NCBI GenBank assembly: GCA_021152595.1
Contig: JAGKVC010000169.1
Location: 1 to 6,577 of the forward strand
Length of the DNA stretch: 6,577 bases
Origin: Clostridia bacterium
Lineage (GTDB): Bacteria > Bacillota > Clostridia > Oscillospirales > Ruminococcaceae
Direction of reading: 5' to 3'
Part shown: piece by piece, positions 1 through 5,681 of the stretch
How positions within the stretch are numbered: position 1 is the stretch's first letter
Layout of the letters: every line of letters starts with the position of its first letter
The notes under the pieces: model-generated
Databases searched by the model: none
The model's input: the letters and a program-made list of their open reading frames with translations, nothing else
What the model was told of the DNA's origin: nothing
Translations under genes and position numbers: made by a program

Positions 1-1
1 C

Positions 2-154
2 AGGAAGTGTCAGCAGAAATATACGGTATACGCTGATATTGCCAAGACCTACCGCGAGATTTCACAGGGCGATTATATCTCCAAACTCGTCGAGGAAGAA
101 CGCAAGCGGCAGGCTGCCGTAAAGTCACACAGGAAAAAGAATGTGTCGCTTTGA
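2..154 (+). CDS. C-terminal fragment of an unrecognised charged protein
   Basis: An open frame enters from the left edge and ends at a TGA at 152-154, giving 50 residues. The visible tail contains TYREISQGDYISKLVEEER and ends in a Lys/Arg-rich stretch (KRQ...KSHRKKN). It looks like an amphipathic, probably helical, DNA- or RNA-binding tail. No domain can be named securely. Given the integrase about 100 bp downstream, a mobile-element protein such as a relaxase or mobilization protein tail is plausible, but this is a guess from context. The frame is taken as coding because it is open to the edge, its codon use resembles its neighbours, and it stops just before a clean promoter. The start is outside the window. 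Confidence 0.55.
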   Translation, partial: RKCQQKYTVYADIAKTYREISQGDYISKLVEEERKRQAAVKSHRKKNVSL

Positions 155-179
155 AATAGCCTAAGCTGCAATTCGCATC

Positions 180-208
180 TTGACTTTAAATTGTAAAAGT
201 GATATAAT
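180..208 (+). promoter_or_regulatory. Sigma-A promoter of the integrase gene
   Basis: TTGACT (180-185) and TATAAT (203-208) are separated by exactly 17 bp, and a TG at 200-201 gives an extended -10 (TGATATAAT). This is close to consensus. Transcription should begin near 215, giving a leader of about 45 nt before the integrase ATG. Confidence 0.85.
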
Positions 209-210
209 AG

Positions 211-230
211 TGACGTACAGGGGTATGTCA
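211..230. promoter_or_regulatory. Dyad at the integrase transcription start, possible operator
   Basis: The arms TGACGTAC (211-218) and GTATGTCA (223-230) form an 8-bp inverted repeat with a single mismatch and a 4-bp centre. The dyad starts 2 bp after the -10 box and covers the predicted +1, so a bound dimeric regulator would block initiation. In RNA the mismatch would be a G-U pair, but most of the left arm lies at or before the predicted start, so a DNA operator is more likely than an RNA hairpin. No regulator gene is visible in the window. Confidence 0.5.
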
Positions 231-239
231 TAAATTTGC

Positions 240-258
240 GATATCGAAGGAGGATATC
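240..258 (+). promoter_or_regulatory. Integrase ribosome binding site framed by GATATC repeats
   Basis: The Shine-Dalgarno AAGGAGG (247-253) sits 7 nt before the ATG at 261. It is flanked by GATATC at 240-245 and again at 253-258. Because GATATC is its own reverse complement, the two copies can pair as a 6-bp A/U-rich stem with GAAGGAG in the loop. This would present the site in a loop or modulate it weakly; a real regulatory role is unproven. Confidence 0.55.
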
Positions 259-260
259 TT

Positions 261-1436
261 ATGGCAACCATCAGAAAAAGAGGCAACTCTTATCAGATCA
301 GAGTGTCGGTTGGCTACGATACAAGCGGCAGTCACAAAGAGCAGGCAATGACGTGGAAGCCGGCGGAGGGCATGACAGAGCGGCAGATTCAGAAAGAGCT
401 GAACCGGCAGGCGGTCATGTTTGAAGAAGCCTGCGCGCACGGCTACCGCACTTCTGCCGTCAAGTTTCAGGAACTCGCGGAGGAATGGTTCGAGGAATAC
501 GGCAAGCTGAATCTGCGGAACACGACATTCTACCGCACCAAACTATTGACGCGCCGTGTGTATCCGGCAATCGGACATCTTCGCATTGACAGGCTGACAG
601 CAAGGCAGATTCAGGGATTCATCAATTCTCTGGCAAAGGACGGTGTTCATGAAAAGACCGGCAAGCCTCTTGCACGCAAGAGTATCATTCACTACCTGAG
701 TTTCATTTCCGGCGTGTTCACCTACGCGGTGCGGGTTGGTCTGGTGTCGGAAAATCCGTGCAGTAAGGTCGTGATTCCCAGGGGCGAGGTCAAGGAGAAG
801 GAGATTTACTCGCAGGAGGAAATGCAGCAGCTTCTCTCCCTGATGCAGAATCAGCCGCTGAAATACCGCGCGTTTTTCTATCTGATCGCATACAGCGGAT
901 TCCGCAGAAGTGAAATGCTGGGGCTTGAATGGAAGGACGTTGACTTTGAACATCAGATCATCAGCGTCCGCAGAACCTCCAATTATGTTTCCGGCATCGG
1001 GAATTATACGGATACCACAAAGACCAAACGCTCCCAGCGGACACTGAAAATCGCAGCGCCGATCATGGAAATGCTCCGTGCGCTGCAAGACGAGCAGGCA
1101 AGCGAATCGCTACGGCTCGGCGGCCAGTGGGTTGACACCGACCGTATCTTTACGCGCTGGAATGGAACACCGATGGGCAATCACACACCATACAAGTGGC
1201 TGCGGAATCTCTGCAATGAAAACGGACTGCCGTTTCACGGAATCCACGCTTTCCGTCATTTTGCAGCCAGTTCCATGATCTCCGCCGGTTTGGATGTCAC
1301 GACCGTTTCCGGTGCTTTAGGTCACAGTAACTCCGGAACGACTTTGAATGTGTACTCCCATATGTTCCAGAATGCTCAGGCAAGGGTATCTGATGCAATG
1401 GACGGTGTATTCGGATTCCTGCAAAAGGCGGAATAA
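261..1436 (+). CDS. int: Tyrosine recombinase / integrase of an integrative element
   Basis: Site-specific recombinase of 391 aa, expected to catalyse integration and excision of the element at an att site. Residues 1-60 match an AP2-like arm-type DNA-binding domain (IRKRGNSYQIRVSVG). Residues about 67-160 form the SAM-like core-binding domain, and about 180-380 the catalytic domain. The full catalytic set is visible: R215 (YSGFRRSEML), K254 (TKTKRSQRTL), H329 and R332 (HAFRH), H355 (GALGHS) and nucleophile Y365 (LNVYSH). Length and layout fit Tn916/ICE/phage-type integrases of Firmicutes. The start is fixed by AAGGAGG 7 nt upstream and by the promoter. It converges on the tRNA-Ala gene, its likely target. 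It appears intact, with no frameshift. Whether it serves an ICE, a mobilizable island or a prophage cannot be decided here. Confidence 0.96.
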   Translation: MATIRKRGNSYQIRVSVGYDTSGSHKEQAMTWKPAEGMTERQIQKELNRQAVMFEEACAHGYRTSAVKFQELAEEWFEEYGKLNLRNTTFYRTKLLTRRVYPAIGHLRIDRLTARQIQGFINSLAKDGVHEKTGKPLARKSIIHYLSFISGVFTYAVRVGLVSENPCSKVVIPRGEVKEKEIYSQEEMQQLLSLMQNQPLKYRAFFYLIAYSGFRRSEMLGLEWKDVDFEHQIISVRRTSNYVSGIGNYTDTTKTKRSQRTLKIAAPIMEMLRALQDEQASESLRLGGQWVDTDRIFTRWNGTPMGNHTPYKWLRNLCNENGLPFHGIHAFRHFAASSMISAGLDVTTVSGALGHSNSGTTLNVYSHMFQNAQARVSDAMDGVFGFLQKAE

Positions 1437-1441
1437 AGCAG

Positions 1442-1486
1442 CTTGTCCGCTGCCGTCACTCAAATAGCGGACAAACAGCGGACAAG
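1442..1486. repeat. Three copies of a 9-mer, candidate integrase arm-type sites
   Basis: TTGTCCGCT occurs at 1443-1451, and its reverse complement AGCGGACAA at 1466-1474 and again at 1477-1485. The two direct copies are 11 bp apart, about one helical turn. The first and third copies extend to a perfect 11-bp inverted repeat, CTTGTCCGCTG (1442-1452) with CAGCGGACAAG (1476-1486). Position between int and the tRNA, plus the arm-binding domain of the integrase, suggest arm-type binding sites. The same arms could also fold as a hairpin with a 23-nt loop, followed by GCATATTTT, and help end the int transcript. Confidence 0.6.
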
Positions 1487-1498
1487 GCATATTTTCCG

Positions 1499-1542
1499 AA
1501 AAAATGAAAGCCCGAAAACGCCGTAAATTCGACATTTTCGGG
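1499..1542 (-). terminator. Terminator-like hairpin after the tRNA genes
   Basis: Read on the minus strand, just past the tRNA-Ala CCA end, CCCGAAAA (1542-1535) can pair with TTTTCGGG (1518-1511) around a 16-nt loop. It is followed by CTTTCATTTTTT (1510-1499), ending in a run of six T. The stem is only half GC and the loop is large, so it is a moderate candidate. If integration occurs within the tRNA 3' end, this terminator belongs to the element rather than to the original locus. Confidence 0.45.
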
Positions 1543-1551
1543 GATGGTCTA

Positions 1552-1594
1552 TGGTGGAGCATACGGGATTCGAACCCGTGACCCCCACACTGCC
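1552..1594. other. att: Candidate attachment site: 3' half of tRNA-Ala
   Basis: Integrases of this class commonly recombine inside the anticodon or T-arm half of a tRNA gene, and the element carries a copy that restores the 3' end. The tRNA-Ala 3' half is the tRNA segment closest to int and to the 9-mer repeats. The block given here, from the CCA end to the anticodon, is a guess at the identity segment. The partner copy at the other element end is not in the window. Confidence 0.4.
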
Positions 1595-1627
1595 AGTGTG
1601 GTGCGCTCCCAGCTGCGCTAATGCCCC
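1552..1627 (-). tRNA. tRNA-Ala(GGC)
   Basis: A full 76-nt cloverleaf on the minus strand. The acceptor stem GGGGCAT/ATGCTCC carries the G3-U70 wobble, the identity element for alanyl-tRNA synthetase. The D stem is GCGC/GCGC, the anticodon stem CCACA/TGTGG with loop CTGGCAG (anticodon GGC at 1594-1592, reading GCC/GCU), and the T arm ACGGG-TTCGAAT-CCCGT. The discriminator is A and CCA is encoded (1554-1552). It follows tRNA-Ser after 3 nt, so both are cut from one precursor. Its 3' end is the probable integration target of the neighbouring element. Confidence 0.97.
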
Positions 1628-1630
1628 ATA

Positions 1631-1721
1631 TGGCGGAGATGGTGGGATTCGAACCCACGGAGCGTTTTACCGCTCAAACGATTTCGAGTCGTTCTCGTTA
1701 TGACCACTTCGATACATCTCC
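1631..1721 (-). tRNA. tRNA-Ser(CGA)
   Basis: A 91-nt class II tRNA on the minus strand. The acceptor stem GGAGATG/CATCTCC pairs perfectly. The anticodon stem is AACGA/TCGTT with loop CTCGAAA, giving anticodon CGA (1686-1684) for UCG codons. The long variable arm GAGCG-GTAAAA-CGCTC is the serine hallmark. The T arm is GTGGG-TTCGAAT-CCCAC, the discriminator is G, and CCA is encoded (1633-1631). It is the first gene of a two-tRNA unit transcribed from the promoter at 1753-1781. Confidence 0.97.
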
Positions 1722-1727
1722 ATGCAG

Positions 1728-1744
1728 CAGGTTTTGTAAACCTG
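1728..1744. repeat. Short inverted repeat in the tRNA leader
   Basis: CAGGTTT (1728-1734) and AAACCTG (1738-1744) form a perfect 7-bp stem with a 3-nt loop. It lies between the tRNA promoter and the mature tRNA-Ser 5' end, so it would be at the very 5' end of the precursor, next to the RNase P cut. It could be a leader hairpin or a small protein-binding dyad; no T run follows on either side. Confidence 0.5.
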
Positions 1745-1752
1745 ACTTTGAT

Positions 1753-1781
1753 ATTATATCATACTTCCAGATAAAAATCAA
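1753..1781 (-). promoter_or_regulatory. Promoter of the tRNA-Ser/tRNA-Ala unit
   Basis: On the minus strand TTGATT (1781-1776) and TATAAT (1758-1753) are 17 bp apart, with a TG extended -10 (TGATATAAT). The start should fall near 1746, about 25 nt before the tRNA-Ser 5' end. It is back-to-back with the cellulase promoter, 38 bp away. Confidence 0.85.
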
Positions 1782-1819
1782 GTGCTTTTTGAAAAAAATC
1801 CTTAAATTTTATTTTAGGC

Positions 1820-1848
1820 TTGTATTTTCTGAAAAAATATGCTATACT
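1820..1848 (+). promoter_or_regulatory. Promoter of the GH9 cellulase gene
   Basis: TTGTAT (1820-1825) and TATACT (1843-1848) are 17 bp apart, with TG at 1840-1841 forming an extended -10 (TGCTATACT). The region just upstream is very A/T-rich (T-tracts at 1785-1815), which could act as an UP element. Transcription should begin near 1855, giving a leader of about 47 nt. Confidence 0.75.
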
Positions 1849-1858
1849 ATCAATAAGA

Positions 1859-1880
1859 ATGCCCAAAAGAAGAAGGGCAT
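1859..1880 (+). promoter_or_regulatory. 5' leader stem-loop of the cellulase mRNA
   Basis: ATGCCC (1859-1864) pairs with GGGCAT (1875-1880), leaving a purine-only 10-nt loop AAAAGAAGAA. It sits within a few nucleotides of the predicted mRNA 5' end and 8 nt before the ribosome binding site. A 5'-terminal hairpin of this sort may protect the mRNA from decay. No terminator or known riboswitch shape is seen. Confidence 0.45.
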
Positions 1881-1901
1881 CAATAAAAGGGAGGGATTTT
1901 T

Positions 1902-4496
1902 ATGGGATTCAAAAAGACAAGAATCCGGAAGGTCACCGCAGCCGCGCTTGCTGTCGTGACCGCTGTCGTAAGTGTACCGATTACGGCTTCTCTGTCTGCC
2001 GGCGCGCTTGTTACTGATCCGGCAGGCGATTACGACAACTTTGCCAAGGCGCTGCAGTACTCTCTTCACTTCTATGACGCCAATATGTGCGGTCCAGAAG
2101 TTGAAGACCACAGCCGCTTCAAATGGCGTGCTAACTGCCACGTCTATGATGCGGAAGTCCCGCTGAAGACGATGGAGTCCTTCACGAAGCCTGACGGCGA
2201 AGTCGGAACAAATCTGTCCGAGGCATTTATCAAGGATAATTATGATATCCTTAACACCGGTAAAAAGGACGGTACGATTGATGTTTCCGGCGGCTATCAT
2301 GATGCCGGTGACCATGTCAAATTCGGTCTTCCGGAGGCTTATTCCGGCACAACCGTTTCATGGGGATATCTTGAGTTCCGTGATGCTTATATTGAATGTG
2401 AGCAGCAGGAACATGTCGAAACAATTATCCGCCATTTCTGTGATTATTTCATGCGCTGCACCTTCCGCGATGAAACCGGCAAGGTCAAGTGCTTCTGCTA
2501 TCAGGTCGGCGACGGCGATATCGACCATGCTTACTGGCAGCTTCCGCAGAATGATTCGATGAATCGTCCTGCATGGTTCGCGACGCCTGAGAATCCGACA
2601 ACCTGTAACATTGCAAATACAGCAGCCTGCCTGTTGATCAATTACCTGAACTTCCAGGACACCGATCCGGATTATGCGAAGAAGTGTCTGGATTACGGCA
2701 AGGCGCTCTATGAATTTGCAAAAGAAAATGATAAGGTGAAGGCTGTCAATGATCAGGGACCGGATCAGTATTACACCTCTGAAAAGTGGGAGGATGACTA
2801 CTGCTTCGCAGCGTGCTGGCTCTACCTGATTACCGGCGATAACGCTTATATCGACGACATGCTTCCTTACTATGATTTCTATGCACCGCCCGGATACTGC
2901 TACTGCTGGAATGACATGTGGAACGGCGTCGGTATTCTGATGGGACGCATTTCCGAGGTCTACAAGTCCGGTCTGACCTATACCGAGAAAGAGAATCCGC
3001 TCGGTCAGTGCGATCTCGCGATCGAGTATATGAAGGCTGCGAATAAGAACCCGTATGAAGCAATCGACTTCTGGGGACAGTGCGCAAAGGCTTATCACGG
3101 CTACATGAGCGGTTCTCCCGGAACGATCACGCCGCAGGGCTACTGGTGGCTGAATACGTGGGGATCCTGCCGTTACAACACCGCAACGCAGATGATGATT
3201 CTCATCTATGATAAGTATAACAAGGGCAAGGATAAGTACGAAAAGGAAAGCGAGCGCCTGAAGGACTACGGCTTTACCGAGTGGGCGAAAGGTCAGATGG
3301 AGTACATCCTCGGCAACAATGATATCAAGTATCTTGAGCCGAGCCACAAAGGCTCCAGCGGACCGCGCTGCTTCCTGACCGGCTTCGATGAGAATTCCGC
3401 AGCTTATCCGCATCACCGCGCTGCTTCCGGTCTGACAAAGTGTGAGGATACGGATCAGCAGCTCTATGTTCTCTTCGGCGCACTCTGCGGCGGTCCGGAT
3501 GCGAAGGATGCGCACAATGATGAAACGAAGGACTGGATCTACAACGAAGTTACAATCGACTATAATGCAGCTTGCCCGGGTGCAGCAGCCGGTCTGTATC
3601 TTGCATACAAGGATCAGTATAAGCAGTCGATTACACCGGATTTCCCGCCTGAGGATGACGGCGGCAGAGGTTCGGATGCTTCCGGCGAGGTCGGCGGCGC
3701 GAAGGGCACATGGGTTGAGGCTTGCGGCATTGATGATCTGCATGCTGACGGCGCCGGCGTGACCAAGGTCTCTTTCATGGTGAAGAGCAATGAGGCAAAG
3801 GCACCTGAAAAGATGACCGTTCGCTACTATATCGACCTTAGCGAGATTAAAGATTTCTCGAAGGTTGAGGGTACGATTCTCTATGATCAAGTCCAGGCCG
3901 AGGCAAAGCCGCATCTTGCTACTATGAGTCAGCCTGTGAAGTGGGAGAAGGATTCCAAATACGCCTATGTCGAGTTTGACTGGGGCGAGTACAATTTCGT
4001 CAACTGCGGTAAGAAGCTGCAATTTAAGCTCGGCTTCTACTACGGTGATATTTGGGATCCGACAAACGATCCGAGCTATAAAGATCTCAAGATCTACAAG
4101 GAAGATGATGCATTCTTCGGCACCGGCAACGAAGTCCGCACGGATAACATCTGCGTTTATAATGACGGTGTTCTGATCGGCGGTATTGAACCGGACGGCA
4201 CGGTTCCGTCAGATGCTACGCCTACGGTCGGAAAAAATGAGGAGACTACCACACAGCCGACAAAGACGACGGAAGCATCTGACCGTAAACTGCTCCGCGG
4301 CGACGTTGACTGCTCCGGCCGTGTCGATGTCAGTGACTCGGTTCTGCTTGCGAGAATGATCGCTGAAGACAGAACCGCGAATATCACTTCGGACGGTAAG
4401 ATCAATGCTGACTGCGACGGCAGCAAGGGCATCACCTCGGGCGATGTTATTGCAATTCTTCAGCATATTGCAAAAATCAAGGAATTCAATGACTGA
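1902..4496 (+). CDS. Cellulosomal GH9 cellulase: signal peptide, GH9, CBM3c-like module, dockerin
   Basis: Secreted endoglucanase of 864 aa, expected to hydrolyse beta-1,4-glucan outside the cell as a cellulosome subunit. The start is set by AGGGAGG 7 nt upstream. Residues 1-35 are a signal peptide (KKTRIRK, then a hydrophobic core; cleavage probably after AGA at 33-35). Residues about 42-575 are the GH9 barrel: D134/D137 in GGYHDAGDHVKFG are the base and water-binding Asp, PHHR (503-506) the substrate-binding motif, and E549 in YNEVTIDYNA the proton donor. Residues about 600-765 resemble CBM3c (VRYYIDLSEI; DIWDPTNDPSYKDL; VYNDGVLIGGIEP), the module that makes such GH9 enzymes processive. A Thr-rich linker (767-797) leads to a type I-like dockerin with two calcium loops, D801-D812 and D837-D848. 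The protein has 26 cysteines, many for this family. The GH9-CBM3c-dockerin order matches known Clostridium and Ruminococcus enzymes; exact substrate range is inferred. Confidence 0.96.
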   Translation: MGFKKTRIRKVTAAALAVVTAVVSVPITASLSAGALVTDPAGDYDNFAKALQYSLHFYDANMCGPEVEDHSRFKWRANCHVYDAEVPLKTMESFTKPDGEVGTNLSEAFIKDNYDILNTGKKDGTIDVSGGYHDAGDHVKFGLPEAYSGTTVSWGYLEFRDAYIECEQQEHVETIIRHFCDYFMRCTFRDETGKVKCFCYQVGDGDIDHAYWQLPQNDSMNRPAWFATPENPTTCNIANTAACLLINYLNFQDTDPDYAKKCLDYGKALYEFAKENDKVKAVNDQGPDQYYTSEKWEDDYCFAACWLYLITGDNAYIDDMLPYYDFYAPPGYCYCWNDMWNGVGILMGRISEVYKSGLTYTEKENPLGQCDLAIEYMKAANKNPYEAIDFWGQCAKAYHGYMSGSPGTITPQGYWWLNTWGSCRYNTATQMMILIYDKYNKGKDKYEKESERLKDYGFTEWAKGQMEYILGNNDIKYLEPSHKGSSGPRCFLTGFDENSAAYPHHRAASGLTKCEDTDQQLYVLFGALCGGPDAKDAHNDETKDWIYNEVTIDYNAACPGAAAGLYLAYKDQYKQSITPDFPPEDDGGRGSDASGEVGGAKGTWVEACGIDDLHADGAGVTKVSFMVKSNEAKAPEKMTVRYYIDLSEIKDFSKVEGTILYDQVQAEAKPHLATMSQPVKWEKDSKYAYVEFDWGEYNFVNCGKKLQFKLGFYYGDIWDPTNDPSYKDLKIYKEDDAFFGTGNEVRTDNICVYNDGVLIGGIEPDGTVPSDATPTVGKNEETTTQPTKTTEASDRKLLRGDVDCSGRVDVSDSVLLARMIAEDRTANITSDGKINADCDGSKGITSGDVIAILQHIAKIKEFND

Positions 4497-4511
4497 TCTG
4501 TGATTGGAATT

Positions 4512-4555
4512 GCCTGCTGCCGGCAAACGGTGCCGACGGCAGGCGTTCCGTTTTC
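4512..4555 (+). terminator. Rho-independent terminator after the cellulase gene
   Basis: Arms at 4512-4525 (GCCTGCTGCCGGCA) and 4531-4544 (TGCCGACGGCAGGC) pair over 14 positions with one mismatch and one G-U pair, closing on the loop AACGG. The trailing GTTCCGTTTTC gives only a short U run, so some read-through is likely. It lies 15 nt after the cellulase stop, and the next gene's Shine-Dalgarno follows directly. No convincing promoter is seen between this hairpin and the next gene. Confidence 0.75.
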
Positions 4556-4570
4556 AATGGAGGTATCATA

Positions 4571-5659
4571 ATGGAACTGGAAATGCAAATTGACGAACTG
4601 CGGGAGGAAGCATCTGATATCGGATTGTTCTTTCCGATGCACTATGACACAGATGCACTGGATCACGAAACGCAGCTTCACGGACATACTGTCGGAAACC
4701 GAAGCGTGCTCCTGATGCAGCCTGCTTTGGACGCAGCAGAGAACGGCGCTCCCTCTGAGGAAACTGTCCGCCGGTATGAGAATGCTGTCCGTGGAAAGGC
4801 TTACGGAATCGTTGTCATTGAACCGACCGGAATCTCAGCAGATGCAAGAGAATTTGACAGGGGACTTGCAATCTCAGAGGAGAATGCAGCATCGTTTCAG
4901 GCGCTGATTGAGGCAGTAAAGGCTGCGTCTGAGGAGGCACACGGCTTTGCGCCGCTCGTGATTGCGCTGCTGAATCACGCAGGACATCATGCTCTGAAAC
5001 CGGCTGCTTTTGATATCAGCGCAAGTCTTCCGCATGATGTTCCGCTGCTCAAGGACGAGGAACTGAATGCACTTCTGATCACTTGTGCGGATGCTGCAAA
5101 ATCCGCAGAGAAGGCAGGTTTTGACGGAATCGCGCTCAATGCTGCTGACAGAAGTCTCTTCGGTGAAAGTCTTGCTGCATTTCACCGTGACGGCAAATTC
5201 GGCGGCGATTTCGATGACAGAACCCGTTTCCTGCGCGATTGCTATACTGCAATGAAAATGGTTGTCTCGGATAAGCTGTTCTTTACGATCCGCCTCTGCC
5301 TGAGCGACGGTATTCCGCAGCCTGACGGCTGGGGCATGGCGTTTGAGGATCTGAGCGCACCGGATCTCTATGAGCCTGCATTGCTGCTGAAAATCCTTCA
5401 GACACTTTACGGCGTTGAGCTTGTTATCTGCACAATCGGCATCCCGAATATCAACTGGATGTGTGAAGCGGAAGCGGAATCTCCGCTGCTGCGTTACAGC
5501 CGTCTCTGCACCTGTGTTGCGATGCTTGACAGTGATATGCAGCAGAATGTTCAGCTTATCGTTCCGGAGCTTGATTGTGAGGATATCCCGTTTGCAAATC
5601 TCGCAGCAGGCATGATCGAGGGAGAATTTGCATCCTACGGCGGTTTTTCCGGAATCTAA
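4571..5659 (+). CDS. Old Yellow Enzyme-like flavin oxidoreductase barrel, apparently degenerate
   Basis: A 362-aa cytoplasmic protein (no signal peptide or membrane segment) with the outline of an NADH:flavin oxidoreductase / Old Yellow Enzyme TIM barrel. Visible family marks are NRSVLLMQPA (43-52, like KNR..MPPM), AYGIVVIEPTG (77-87), NHAGHH (135-140, at the HxGR site), AAKSAEKAGFDGIALN (175-190), GGDFDDRTRF (211-220, like GGSxENRxRF) and FFTIRLCLSDG (237-247). The active-site His-x-x-His/Asn expected after AGFDGVEI is N190-A-A-D193, and the C-terminal FMN phosphate-binding GxGR motif is not recognisable. Length equals a single-domain OYE, without the FAD/NAD half of dienoyl-CoA reductases. 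FMN binding and catalysis are therefore doubtful. GGAGG lies 7 nt before the ATG. rqcH starts 22 nt after the stop, suggesting co-transcription. The frame is intact, so it is not a decayed pseudogene. Confidence 0.75.
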   Translation: MELEMQIDELREEASDIGLFFPMHYDTDALDHETQLHGHTVGNRSVLLMQPALDAAENGAPSEETVRRYENAVRGKAYGIVVIEPTGISADAREFDRGLAISEENAASFQALIEAVKAASEEAHGFAPLVIALLNHAGHHALKPAAFDISASLPHDVPLLKDEELNALLITCADAAKSAEKAGFDGIALNAADRSLFGESLAAFHRDGKFGGDFDDRTRFLRDCYTAMKMVVSDKLFFTIRLCLSDGIPQPDGWGMAFEDLSAPDLYEPALLLKILQTLYGVELVICTIGIPNINWMCEAEAESPLLRYSRLCTCVAMLDSDMQQNVQLIVPELDCEDIPFANLAAGMIEGEFASYGGFSGI

Positions 5660-5681
5660 CGAATATTGAAAGGAGCGGAAT

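Larger units (their letters stand above)
1..1551. mobile_element. Right-hand end of a tRNA-Ala-targeted integrative element (partial)
   Basis: Inferred element end. A tyrosine recombinase gene is the last gene before a tRNA gene and reads toward that tRNA's 3' end, which is the usual layout of ICEs, integrative mobilizable elements and prophages that use a tRNA 3' end as attachment site. Short repeats suited to arm-type integrase binding lie between the integrase stop and the tRNA. The left end, the second att copy and the cargo are outside the window, so the element type cannot be told. The exact junction is not visible; it is placed just before the tRNA CCA end. A stand-alone integrase remnant is the alternative. 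Confidence 0.55.

Noticed and set aside
1565..1660. Repeated GGGATTCGAACCC as an att direct repeat within the window
   Set aside because: The two copies are simply the conserved T-arms of the two tRNA genes.
1621..1959. Plus-strand open frame beginning MPHMAEMVGFEPT
   Set aside because: This is the antisense of tRNA-Ser plus the intergenic promoters; MVGFEPT-type peptides are a well-known artefact of reading tRNA T-arms in reverse. It also overlaps the cellulase start.
2358..4022. 554-codon minus-strand open frame opposite the cellulase
   Set aside because: It mirrors the codon pattern of the GH9 gene, has no recognisable domain and no convincing ribosome site; the plus strand encodes a complete, well-conserved enzyme.
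4571..5659. Calling the OYE-like gene a pseudogene
   Set aside because: The frame is full length for the single-domain family, without stops or frameshifts, and has a good ribosome site; only motif residues differ.
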